From contig JANQPV010000022.1 in the NCBI GenBank assembly GCA_028285305.1, forward strand, positions 62,001 through 126,000: a stretch of DNA of 64,000 nucleotides. The letters run 5' to 3'. Shown here in pieces: positions 8,032 through 16,516 of this stretch (position 1 is the first letter of the stretch; each line of letters begins with the position of its first letter). The notes beneath the pieces were generated by a model. That model did not search any database and was not told the origin of the DNA. It saw nothing but the letters and a program-made list of their open reading frames with translations. The translations under genes were made by a program, and so were the position numbers. Source of the stretch: Alphaproteobacteria bacterium. Its GTDB lineage: Bacteria > Pseudomonadota > Alphaproteobacteria > SMXP01.

Positions 8032-8460
8032 GTGACTCACAATCGAGACGCATACTCGTTTACGTTTCCTTTCCGCGTGCGCTACGCGGAAGTGGATGCC
8101 CAAGGCATTGTCTTCAACGCTCACTATCTGACCTACTTTGATACTGCGATTACGGAGTATTTACGGGCGGATGGATTTGACTATGGGGCGGAAGCGGAGA
8201 AAACTGGCATCGACTTTCATGTGGTCAAGACGCTTGTTGAATATGCTGCCCCTGTTCGTTTTGACGAAAATGTCGATGTGGGCGTGCGCATCGATCGTGT
8301 AGGGAATTCCAGCTTGACGTTCGAACTCGGCGTGTTCGGAGAAGGGCAGAGCGAGCCGCGTGTCACGGGTGAGGTGGTCTGGGTCTATACCGATCAAGCG
8401 AGCCACGAAACGGTGCGGGTGCCGGACCGGTTTCGCAGACTGGCCGACGCTCAAAATTAG
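8032..8460 (+). CDS. Acyl-CoA thioesterase, hotdog fold (4HBT/YbgC-like)
   Basis: The 142-residue protein has the 4-hydroxybenzoyl-CoA thioesterase signature near its start: RVRYAEVDAQGIVFNAHYL, with the active Asp in EVDAQG and the helix after it. The C-terminal half (VDVGVRIDRVGNSSLTFEL) is the expected hotdog sheet. The start is GTG at 8032 with a poor ribosome-binding site. The gene is 10 bases from mmsA, so it is probably translated from the same message. Substrate chain length is unknown. It is not next to tol-pal genes, so a YbgC role in that system is not supported by context. Confidence 0.85.
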   Translation: MTHNRDAYSFTFPFRVRYAEVDAQGIVFNAHYLTYFDTAITEYLRADGFDYGAEAEKTGIDFHVVKTLVEYAAPVRFDENVDVGVRIDRVGNSSLTFELGVFGEGQSEPRVTGEVVWVYTDQASHETVRVPDRFRRLADAQN

Positions 8461-8521
8461 TTTGCGGTCCCTTTACTTTCGCGCTTTATGAGGGGTCGTT
8501 TGGGGAGCGCAATGAGCGGTC

Positions 8522-9664
8522 ATGAAGAAGGGACCCTATCAGAGCTATCGGTCGCTGGTGGATAGCGGTGAGCTGAGCGAGGATCCCTGTCAGGAGCAGG
8601 CCGCTCTTCACTTACAAGATCTCCACGAGGCGCTCGGCAACTTTAAGCCAGGCCGAAGAGGTGGATTGTTCGGTCTTGGCAAGCCACAGACAACACCCAC
8701 CGGGCTTTATCTCTACGGCGGTGTTGGCCGCGGCAAATCCATGTTGATGGATCTCTTTTACGACCTTGCGCCTGTTTCAAATAAGCGGCGCGTCCACTTT
8801 CATGCGTTTATGCTCGAGATCCATGATGCGATTGCGGAATGGCGAGGCCTAACTGAAAATCAGCGCAAACGCCGCGCGAATTATGTGCGCGGCGCTGGCG
8901 ATGATCCCATCGCACCCGTGGCGCGAGGCGTTGCGCAGGCCGCGCAGCTCTTGTGTTTTGACGAGTTTCAAGTCACCGACATTGCCGATGCCATGATTCT
9001 GGGACGGCTCTTTGAGCAGTTCTTTGAAGACAATGTGGTGGTGGTTGCAACGTCCAACCGCAGTCCCGATGAACTTTATGAGGGCGGCCTTAACCGACAG
9101 CTCTTCCTGCCGTTTGTCGAAATGGTGAAACAACAGATGGATGTTTTGCATTTGAATGGACCGCGGGACTACCGGCTTGAACGTATATCCGGAGCGCCTG
9201 TCTATTATTATCCGCTCAATGAAGAAACAAAAGCGCAGATGGATGCCGCATGGATGCGCCTGACCGATTGCGAGTTTGGTCATCCCGAAACCCTGAAAGT
9301 TAAGTCGCGCAGTCTTCATGTCCCCCAGGCCGCGAAAGGGGCGGCGCGATTCGCCTTTCTGGACCTGGCCGGACAACCGCTTGGCGCGGCTGACTATCTC
9401 TGTTTGGCACAGGAATTTCACACACTTTTTGTCGACGGGATTCCTCAAATGTCCCGCGAGCAACTCAATGAGGCCAAGCGATTTGTGACGCTGATCGACA
9501 CGCTGTACGAAAACAACGTAAAGCTGATTTGTTCCGCGGCCGCTCTTCCTCAAGAGTTGTATCCGGATGGAGACGGGTCGTTCGAGTTTCAGCGCACGGT
9601 TTCCCGGCTCGTGGAGATGCAGTCCGAGGATTATCTCGCAACTGGCCACGGACTTCACGATTAG
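8522..9664 (+). CDS. zapE: AFG1-family ATPase (ZapE-like)
   Basis: The 380-residue ATPase has a Walker A loop GGVGRGKSMLMD (about residue 69) and a Walker B LLCFDEFQVTDIADAM, followed by the arginine-bearing VVATSNRSPDELYEGG. These are hallmarks of the AFG1/LACE1/ZapE family. In E. coli ZapE affects Z-ring behaviour at division; mitochondrial AFG1 aids turnover of respiratory proteins. In many alphaproteobacteria the gene lies just upstream of mdh, as it does here with one small membrane gene between. The family call is secure; the role in this organism is inferred. Confidence 0.9.
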   Translation: MKKGPYQSYRSLVDSGELSEDPCQEQAALHLQDLHEALGNFKPGRRGGLFGLGKPQTTPTGLYLYGGVGRGKSMLMDLFYDLAPVSNKRRVHFHAFMLEIHDAIAEWRGLTENQRKRRANYVRGAGDDPIAPVARGVAQAAQLLCFDEFQVTDIADAMILGRLFEQFFEDNVVVVATSNRSPDELYEGGLNRQLFLPFVEMVKQQMDVLHLNGPRDYRLERISGAPVYYYPLNEETKAQMDAAWMRLTDCEFGHPETLKVKSRSLHVPQAAKGAARFAFLDLAGQPLGAADYLCLAQEFHTLFVDGIPQMSREQLNEAKRFVTLIDTLYENNVKLICSAAALPQELYPDGDGSFEFQRTVSRLVEMQSEDYLATGHGLHD

Positions 9665-9816
9665 GGCCGGAATTCACACTTTTCACGTTCAAGTGAGGGC
9701 AGTTAACAGGAAACCTGATTGACACCTATTTCTTTTGACTTAACTCCTGTCATGTAAGAGTCTGTCGGCAGAGGCCAGTCGGCTCGAGCCTGGCAAAGTG
9801 AGTTAGTGGAGTAGAA

Positions 9817-10308
9817 ATGTCGTTAGGCCGATCCATCGCGGCAATCATCTATCTGGCGTGTGCGCTGGGCAGCATTGCTGTTGGTTTTGTCTATCTCCTA
9901 AGCGATTCCTTTATCCCCTATCATCAGCAAGCTCTTGAACGAGACTGGGCGGAATTCGATCCCGCCGCGCAGATGATATACCTTGCGCTCCTTGATGTTG
10001 CTGGAGCGGGTTGGGTGGCGCTCGGCGCGGCGATCATCGTTCTGGTCGCCTTTCCGTTTCGAAACGGCGATCTTTGGGCGCGCTATTTGATCCCTGCTCT
10101 GATCTGGATCTTCTACGTTCCGACTCTCGCAACCACGATGAAAGTCGTGACCAGTTCGACCGCCAGCAATCCGTGGGAATTGTTGGTCCTTTGCCTCGTT
10201 GGTGCCAGTTTTGCGTTGTTTTTGGATTGGCCTTGGGGCAATCGTGAACCGGAATCCGAGGCTGATTCTTTACAACAACTGCGCTTGTTTTTGTCGCGCC
10301 GGCGGTAA
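9817..10308 (+). CDS. Membrane protein of unknown function (163 aa)
   Basis: Four hydrophobic segments can be seen, beginning IAAIIYLACALGSIAVGFV and ending WELLVLCLVGASFALFLD, followed by an acidic then arginine-rich tail. GGAG lies 7-10 bases before the ATG. No catalytic motif is visible and I do not recognise a family. It stands between the ZapE-like gene and mdh on the same strand, separated from mdh by 88 bases. Confidence 0.7.
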   Translation: MSLGRSIAAIIYLACALGSIAVGFVYLLSDSFIPYHQQALERDWAEFDPAAQMIYLALLDVAGAGWVALGAAIIVLVAFPFRNGDLWARYLIPALIWIFYVPTLATTMKVVTSSTASNPWELLVLCLVGASFALFLDWPWGNREPESEADSLQQLRLFLSRRR

Positions 10309-10378
10309 CACCCCATTCCATTTGCGAGATTGCGTCCCCTCTCCAAAGGCGATACGACTGCGCGCGTATTTGACCTGA

Positions 10379-11359
<981 letters not shown>

Positions 11360-11369
11360 CGCACTGTTC

Positions 11370-12728
11370 ATGGCAGAAGTGCGCTCTTTCTTTTCGCGTC
11401 TGCGCACATTATTTGCCTCCAAACGTCCTGCAATGCGTGTTCACTCTTATTTTCCAGGTCAAGACGGCCGCGTTCTCTTTGCGTTGGCGGGCGACGATGT
11501 GTCTTTGCATTTCGACCTTGAGAATCTGACGCCGAAGCAACAAGAGGATCATCAGTCCAACATCGTTCTAACCGGTATGTTGGAGGTGGCTCTCCTGTGT
11601 ATTGGCAAGCCTGGAGATCAAGTTGCCCTCTACGAGGAGTTTCAGGCTGAGCCGTGGCGCGAGATGCTGGACTTCTATCATCACGCCTTTCAACAGATGG
11701 GAGCATCGGTCGTTCGGCTCGATGACTGTCACTTTCATCCGTCGCAGTCTTATTATGCCTCTGTCGCGGACTCTAATCCACAAGCGGATCTCATCACGCT
11801 TTACATGGTCAGTGGTTCAAACAGTGTGCTGCACAAAAGCCAAGAGGCCTTGAATATGAGCCGCAATGTGAACTCCAAAGTGCATTTTGCAGCCCATGCG
11901 CCTGAAGCGGGGATTCCCGTTCCCGATACACTTGTTTGTACAAAGAAGGATTTGGACTCAACGGGTGTCGCAGATTTTTTTGTCAAGTATGATGCAAAAA
12001 TCATCCTTAAAACCCTTGGTTTGGCGGGCGCTCGGAATGTTACACCTGTCTCCAGCGTCCAAGAGGCGAAGGACTATGTGGCGGAATACGGCGACGATAT
12101 GCCCGTCATTTTGCAGGAAAAACTTGACACGGAGCGCTATACTGAAATGACCGTCGATCTGTTCGTCTCGCATGATGAAGTCCGCGTCGCGAATGTGCGG
12201 CGCATTTTGTTTGGAGACGGACTTTGGGTGGGCAATCTTATTGGTGAAAGCGTGAAATTGCGCGCAGAAGATGAAGCCACGCTTCTAAGAGTGGGGGAGT
12301 ATGCCCGTACACACGGCTATTCGGCGCCCGAAGGCCTTAACCTCGGCATTGATTACTTTGTTTCTGACGATGACATTATAATTACTGAAATCAATGCGCG
12401 TTGGACCGGAGGTCTCTTTCCGGCACAAGTGATCAAAGAGATCGGTCTGGAAGGCAAAGACTGTGTGGCTTTTATCGACCAAGTGCCGGTCGAGCGATTG
12501 AACGACTATCAAGACTTTACGAAGGCGTATTTGAAGGGCACAAGCACCGCCTCGTTCCAGTCGGTTCCGTTCGGGTTCGGACCATTTGCCGTTCCGGGAG
12601 AAAGCGGAGACTTCGTATTTGTTTGGCAGATCGTAGAGGGGGACTTCGAAGCCTTCAAACGCACGAAGAACGAACGTCTGGGTCCAGAGGTGTTGCCGAC
12701 GGCGGATCGGATCAGCCTGGTGATTTAG
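11370..12728 (+). CDS. ATP-grasp domain protein of unknown substrate (452 aa)
   Basis: The C-terminal two thirds look like an ATP-grasp ligase. The pattern FFVKYDAKIILKTLGLAGAR (about 205-224) supplies the nucleotide-binding lysines, VILQEKLD (about 247-254) the hinge, and IIITEINARWTGGLFP (about 333-348) the Glu and Asn that hold magnesium. The N-terminal 170 residues look like a pre-ATP-grasp domain ending in MVSGSNSVLHKSQEALNMSRN. ATP-grasp enzymes join a carboxylate to an amine or thiol through an acyl phosphate. I cannot name a substrate. It starts 10 bases after mdh and lies 250 bases before sucC, whose product is also ATP-grasp, but the two proteins are clearly different in sequence. 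Confidence 0.75.
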   Translation: MAEVRSFFSRLRTLFASKRPAMRVHSYFPGQDGRVLFALAGDDVSLHFDLENLTPKQQEDHQSNIVLTGMLEVALLCIGKPGDQVALYEEFQAEPWREMLDFYHHAFQQMGASVVRLDDCHFHPSQSYYASVADSNPQADLITLYMVSGSNSVLHKSQEALNMSRNVNSKVHFAAHAPEAGIPVPDTLVCTKKDLDSTGVADFFVKYDAKIILKTLGLAGARNVTPVSSVQEAKDYVAEYGDDMPVILQEKLDTERYTEMTVDLFVSHDEVRVANVRRILFGDGLWVGNLIGESVKLRAEDEATLLRVGEYARTHGYSAPEGLNLGIDYFVSDDDIIITEINARWTGGLFPAQVIKEIGLEGKDCVAFIDQVPVERLNDYQDFTKAYLKGTSTASFQSVPFGFGPFAVPGESGDFVFVWQIVEGDFEAFKRTKNERLGPEVLPTADRISLVI

Positions 12729-12875
12729 TCGGCGGGGCGAAGAGAAGTCCACCCGACCCGGGCAAGCTGGATTGTGAACGTGTCGCTTGATTGGCTCAGC
12801 ATTGCAGGAAATCCTTTCCTTGCGGTCTACCTTTCGATTCAAAATCAATTATGGAATGGGTAACCTTCACCGGTT

Positions 12876-12900
12876 AAGCCCGATTTCATACGGCGGGCTT
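12876..12900 (+). promoter_or_regulatory. Hairpin in the sucC leader
   Basis: The 250 bases between the ATP-grasp gene and sucC hold no gene I can support. A 7-base stem, AAGCCCG (12876-12882) with CGGGCTT (12894-12900), forms a hairpin with an 11-base loop about 80 bases before the sucC start. It has no run of T after it, so it is not an obvious terminator. It may be part of a leader; no known riboswitch consensus was recognised. Confidence 0.3.
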
Positions 12901-12978
12901 GCGCCGACATGCCTCGGTGTTATAACCGGCCCCGTTTGGCGCGGCGCGCCATCTATCAGTCATCGATCAGGGTTCACC

Positions 12979-14148
12979 ATGAACATCCATGAATATCAAG
13001 CAAAGTTGCTATTGAAAGAGTTTGGCGTGCCGGTGCCAGACGGCCATCCGGCCTTTTCTGCTGAAGAGGCCGTTGAAGCCGCAAACAAATTGGGCGGGCC
13101 TGTTTGGGTTGTGAAAGCTCAGATTCACGCGGGCGGACGCGGTAAGGCCGGCGGCGTGAAAGTCGTGAAGTCTGTCGACGAGGTCAAGTCAGAAGCCGAG
13201 CGGATGTTGGGCTCTACACTTGTCACGCACCAGACCGGACCCGAAGGGAAAGAAGTTCACCGGGTTTACGTCGAAGATGGTTCCGGCATTGAGAAAGAGT
13301 TTTATCTTTCGTGTCTTGTCGACCGCGCAACCTCGAGGGTCGCGTTTATCGCCTCGACCGAGGGCGGCATGGATATTGAGGAAGTGGCGGCCAAGACTCC
13401 GGAAAAGATTTTGACACTGACGATCGATCCTGCGACCGGTGTCATGGGACATCACGGCCGTTCGATCGCCTTCGCGCTAGGTCTCAAAGGTGATCAGGTT
13501 AAACAATGTGTGGCTTTGATTGGTAAGCTCTACAAAGCCGTCACAGAGAAAGACATGAGCCTGCTCGAAATCAATCCGCTGATTGTCAATGACAAAGGTG
13601 ATCTGGTTTGTCTCGATGCCAAGGTGAATTTCGACAGCAACGCGCTTTACCGCCACAAAGACATTGAGGAGCTGCGCGACGAAACGGAAGAAGATCCTCT
13701 TGAGCTTAAAGCCTCCGAAGCCGGGCTCAACTACATCAAGCTTGACGGTGAGATCGGTTGTATGGTGAACGGCGCTGGTCTCGCCATGGCGACCATGGAT
13801 ATCATCAAACTGTTCGGTTCTGAGCCGGCAAACTTTCTCGATGTTGGGGGCGGCGCTCAAAAGGACCAAATTGTTGAGGCCTTTAAAATCATTACGTCCG
13901 ATCCGAATGTGAAGGGCATACTGATCAATATTTTCGGCGGTATCATGCGCTGCGACATCATCGCTGAAGGTGTTGTGGATGCGGTCAAGGAAGTCAGCCT
14001 CGCCGTTCCGCTCGTGGTTCGGCTAGAGGGCACGAATGTGGACAAAGGTAAGAAGATCCTGGCGGAGTCCGGTCTCACCATCATTCCCGCAGACGATTTG
14101 GCGGATGCGGCGCAGAAAATTGTGTCGGCTGTGAAGGAGGCCGCGTAG
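12979..14148 (+). CDS. sucC: Succinyl-CoA synthetase (succinate-CoA ligase), beta subunit
   Basis: The beta subunit binds the nucleotide and works with SucD to make ATP or GTP from succinyl-CoA. The ATG at 12979 ([20 protein letters not shown]) gives 389 residues, matching the family (388 in E. coli). The open frame upstream to 12787 is rejected as it adds unrelated sequence. ATP-grasp features are clear: [17 protein letters not shown] near the N-terminus and [21 protein letters not shown]. The C-terminal CoA-ligase domain contains [11 protein letters not shown] and IFGGIMRCD. sucD starts at the base after its stop codon. Confidence 0.97.
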   Translation: MNIHEYQAKLLLKEFGVPVPDGHPAFSAEEAVEAANKLGGPVWVVKAQIHAGGRGKAGGVKVVKSVDEVKSEAERMLGSTLVTHQTGPEGKEVHRVYVEDGSGIEKEFYLSCLVDRATSRVAFIASTEGGMDIEEVAAKTPEKILTLTIDPATGVMGHHGRSIAFALGLKGDQVKQCVALIGKLYKAVTEKDMSLLEINPLIVNDKGDLVCLDAKVNFDSNALYRHKDIEELRDETEEDPLELKASEAGLNYIKLDGEIGCMVNGAGLAMATMDIIKLFGSEPANFLDVGGGAQKDQIVEAFKIITSDPNVKGILINIFGGIMRCDIIAEGVVDAVKEVSLAVPLVVRLEGTNVDKGKKILAESGLTIIPADDLADAAQKIVSAVKEAA

Positions 14149-15024
14149 ATGTCCATTCTTGTCGACAAAAACACCAAAGTGATCACCCAGGGTTTTACGG
14201 GTAATCAGGGTACATTCCATTCTGAACAAGCTATTGCTTACGGTACGAAGCTCGTAGGAGGCGTGAGCCCAGGCAAGGGTGGTTCCAAGCACCTTGATTT
14301 GCCGGTCTTCGATACGGTGTCTCAGGCCGTGCAGGCTACCGGAGCGACGGCAAGCGCAATCTATGTGCCGCCTCCTTTTGCGGCGGATGCGATCCTAGAA
14401 GCCATCGATGCTGGAGTTGAGCTGGCGGTGTGTATCACGGAAGGTATTCCGGTTCTCGACATGGTCAAAGTGAGGCGCGCTCTCGATGGCTCCGGCACTC
14501 GATTGGTGGGACCCAATTGTCCGGGTGTTATTACGCCGGATGCCTGCAAAATCGGGATTATGCCCGGCCATATTCATAAGCGCGGATCTGTTGGTATTGT
14601 TTCTCGTTCGGGCACGCTGACCTACGAAGCGGTCGGACAGACCACAGCGGTTGGTCTTGGGCAGTCGACCTGCGTCGGGATTGGCGGCGATCCGGTTAAA
14701 GGAACCGAATTCATCGACGTCCTGGACATGTTCCTTGCAGATGATGAAACCGAATCCATCATCATGATTGGTGAGATTGGTGGCAGCGCCGAGGAAGACG
14801 CGGCAGATTTCATCAAGTCCAATTCCGTCAAAAAGCCGATGGTCGGTTTCATCGCCGGCGTGACGGCACCTCCCGGTCGCCGGATGGGTCACGCAGGGGC
14901 CATCATTTCCGGCGGCAAAGGCGGCGCGGAAGACAAGATGGAGGCCATGCGCTCCGCTGGGATTACCGTTGCGGATCAGCCGGCGGCGCTCGGTACGACG
15001 CTCGTGGACGTTCTTAAGGGCTAA
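14149..15024 (+). CDS. sucD: Succinyl-CoA synthetase, alpha subunit
   Basis: The alpha subunit binds CoA and carries the phosphohistidine intermediate. The CoA-binding Rossmann part contains [19 protein letters not shown] and GVSPGKGG. The phosphorylated His248 lies in [27 protein letters not shown] and [12 protein letters not shown] are further family signatures. The length of 291 matches the family. The ATG abuts the sucC stop codon directly, so the two subunits are translationally coupled. Confidence 0.97.
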   Translation: MSILVDKNTKVITQGFTGNQGTFHSEQAIAYGTKLVGGVSPGKGGSKHLDLPVFDTVSQAVQATGATASAIYVPPPFAADAILEAIDAGVELAVCITEGIPVLDMVKVRRALDGSGTRLVGPNCPGVITPDACKIGIMPGHIHKRGSVGIVSRSGTLTYEAVGQTTAVGLGQSTCVGIGGDPVKGTEFIDVLDMFLADDETESIIMIGEIGGSAEEDAADFIKSNSVKKPMVGFIAGVTAPPGRRMGHAGAIISGGKGGAEDKMEAMRSAGITVADQPAALGTTLVDVLKG

Positions 15025-15060
15025 GCAAAATAAATTTTTCAGTACCCGAAGTGTTGAAGG

Positions 15061-16302
15061 TTATGGTTTGGCCACGATCGTGTCTTTGACCGCGGCCAAT
15101 GATGCATCGGCGGCATCCAAGGTTTGAGAGATATCGTCCTTGGTCATGGCGGCGTTCATGAACATGTTGTGCCAAGGGTGGAAATAGACGCCGCGCCGGA
15201 TCATCTCGGATGAGAAGGCGTAGCCTTTTTCCAGATCGGCTTTGCCCTCAGCATCGGGAATCGTGATCAGCGGCATTTGCGCGGGTCCGGTCTGATTCAA
15301 AGGGACGTTATGACGTTGAGAGATCTCCGTCAGTCCGCTTCGCATCTCTTCGGCAAGTTCAATCGTTCGTTCAAGATAGTCGGTCTCTTCGATCAATTTA
15401 AGAGTGGCAATGGAGGCGGCCATGGGTGCAGCGGAAAACCAGAATGAGCCCGTTGCATAGATCTGCCCGGCCGCCTCTTTTGCTTTTTCCGATCCCAGAA
15501 GCGCCGAAATCGGATGACCGTTTGCAATGGACTTGCCCCAACAGGACAGATCGGGGGCGATGCTAAGAGACGACCAGCTGGAGTCGCGCGTCAGACGGAA
15601 CCCCGCACGCACATCGTCGATGATCAGCAAGGCATCGTTTTTGTCGCAAAGGTCGCGAGCTCGGCGCGCATAGTCGGGGCTTGGCATCTCCTGATCGACA
15701 ATCACATCATGTTTGAACGGAGAGGCGAAGACGCCTGCTAGATCGTCGCCCGCTTCGTCGATTGCCAATTCGAGGCTGTTTACGTCATTGTACGAATAAT
15801 AAATGAAGTGATTGCGGTCGTCCGGAACCGTGCCGGCGGGCATGGGCGTGCACCAGGGCGCAGAGCCGTGATAAGCACCTTTTGCGAGGAGAATCTTTTT
15901 GCGGCCCCGGTACGCCCTTGCGATCATCAGCGCCATCGATGTGGCATCGGTACCGTTTTTACAAAACATTGCCCAATCGGCGTGCATGATCTGCCTGGTA
16001 AACTTTTCGGCAAGTTCCACCATCACTTCGGACGGCCCTGTTGCGGTGTCGATCCGTTTGGCCTGCTGGGTGAACGCGGCGTCTATCTCCGGGCGGCCAT
16101 AGCCGAAAAGGTTCGGGCCGTAGCCGCACATGAAATCTAGATACTTGTTGCCGTCGGAATCCCAGAGATAGGTTCCCTCTGCTTTTGCGAAAAACTGCGG
16201 AAATCCGGCCGGTAGCTTGGTAACGGACTGATGGCCGTACATGCCCCCTGGAATGACACGCGCGGCTCGAGCCCTCAGCCGGGCATCGGTCTCATTCTTC
16301 AT
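15061..16302 (-). CDS. Class III PLP aminotransferase, glutamate-1-semialdehyde-aminomutase-like
   Basis: The start is placed at 16302 (MKNETDARLRARAARVIPGG) because GAGGAA lies just upstream; the frame continues to 16365 without it. The result is a 413-residue fold-type I PLP enzyme. The PLP lysine is in CWGKSIANGHPISALLG, the cofactor Asp in LLIIDDVRAGFRLT, and the N-terminal VIPGGMYGHQSV and LDFMCGYGPNLFGY recall HemL. It lacks other heme genes nearby, and the active-site neighbourhood differs from true HemL, so it is more likely an amino-acid or amine transaminase. It points against the TCA genes and sits between sucD and sucA. Confidence 0.8.
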   Translation of the reverse strand: MKNETDARLRARAARVIPGGMYGHQSVTKLPAGFPQFFAKAEGTYLWDSDGNKYLDFMCGYGPNLFGYGRPEIDAAFTQQAKRIDTATGPSEVMVELAEKFTRQIMHADWAMFCKNGTDATSMALMIARAYRGRKKILLAKGAYHGSAPWCTPMPAGTVPDDRNHFIYYSYNDVNSLELAIDEAGDDLAGVFASPFKHDVIVDQEMPSPDYARRARDLCDKNDALLIIDDVRAGFRLTRDSSWSSLSIAPDLSCWGKSIANGHPISALLGSEKAKEAAGQIYATGSFWFSAAPMAASIATLKLIEETDYLERTIELAEEMRSGLTEISQRHNVPLNQTGPAQMPLITIPDAEGKADLEKGYAFSSEMIRRGVYFHPWHNMFMNAAMTKDDISQTLDAADASLAAVKDTIVAKP

Positions 16303-16516
16303 CGGTGGTTCCTCGCTCTCCCTCAGCGCCCGTCTGGGCTTGTTATCCAACGCGACCTGGATCATATACGCATTCTAGGCAGACGCCTACCGAGCTCCAG
16401 GAATTGTCTTGAGAGAGCCGTCAGGACTCGTAAGGGTTTGGTTAATTAGAATTGTGTCAAAATGCTCCCATACATTAAGATGTGGTTAATCCCGAAAGAG
16501 TCAGGGCCTTCCCAAA

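Noticed and set aside
12787-12978. Upstream extension of sucC
   Set aside because: The 64 added residues are unlike any SucC N-terminus and the family start is at 12979.
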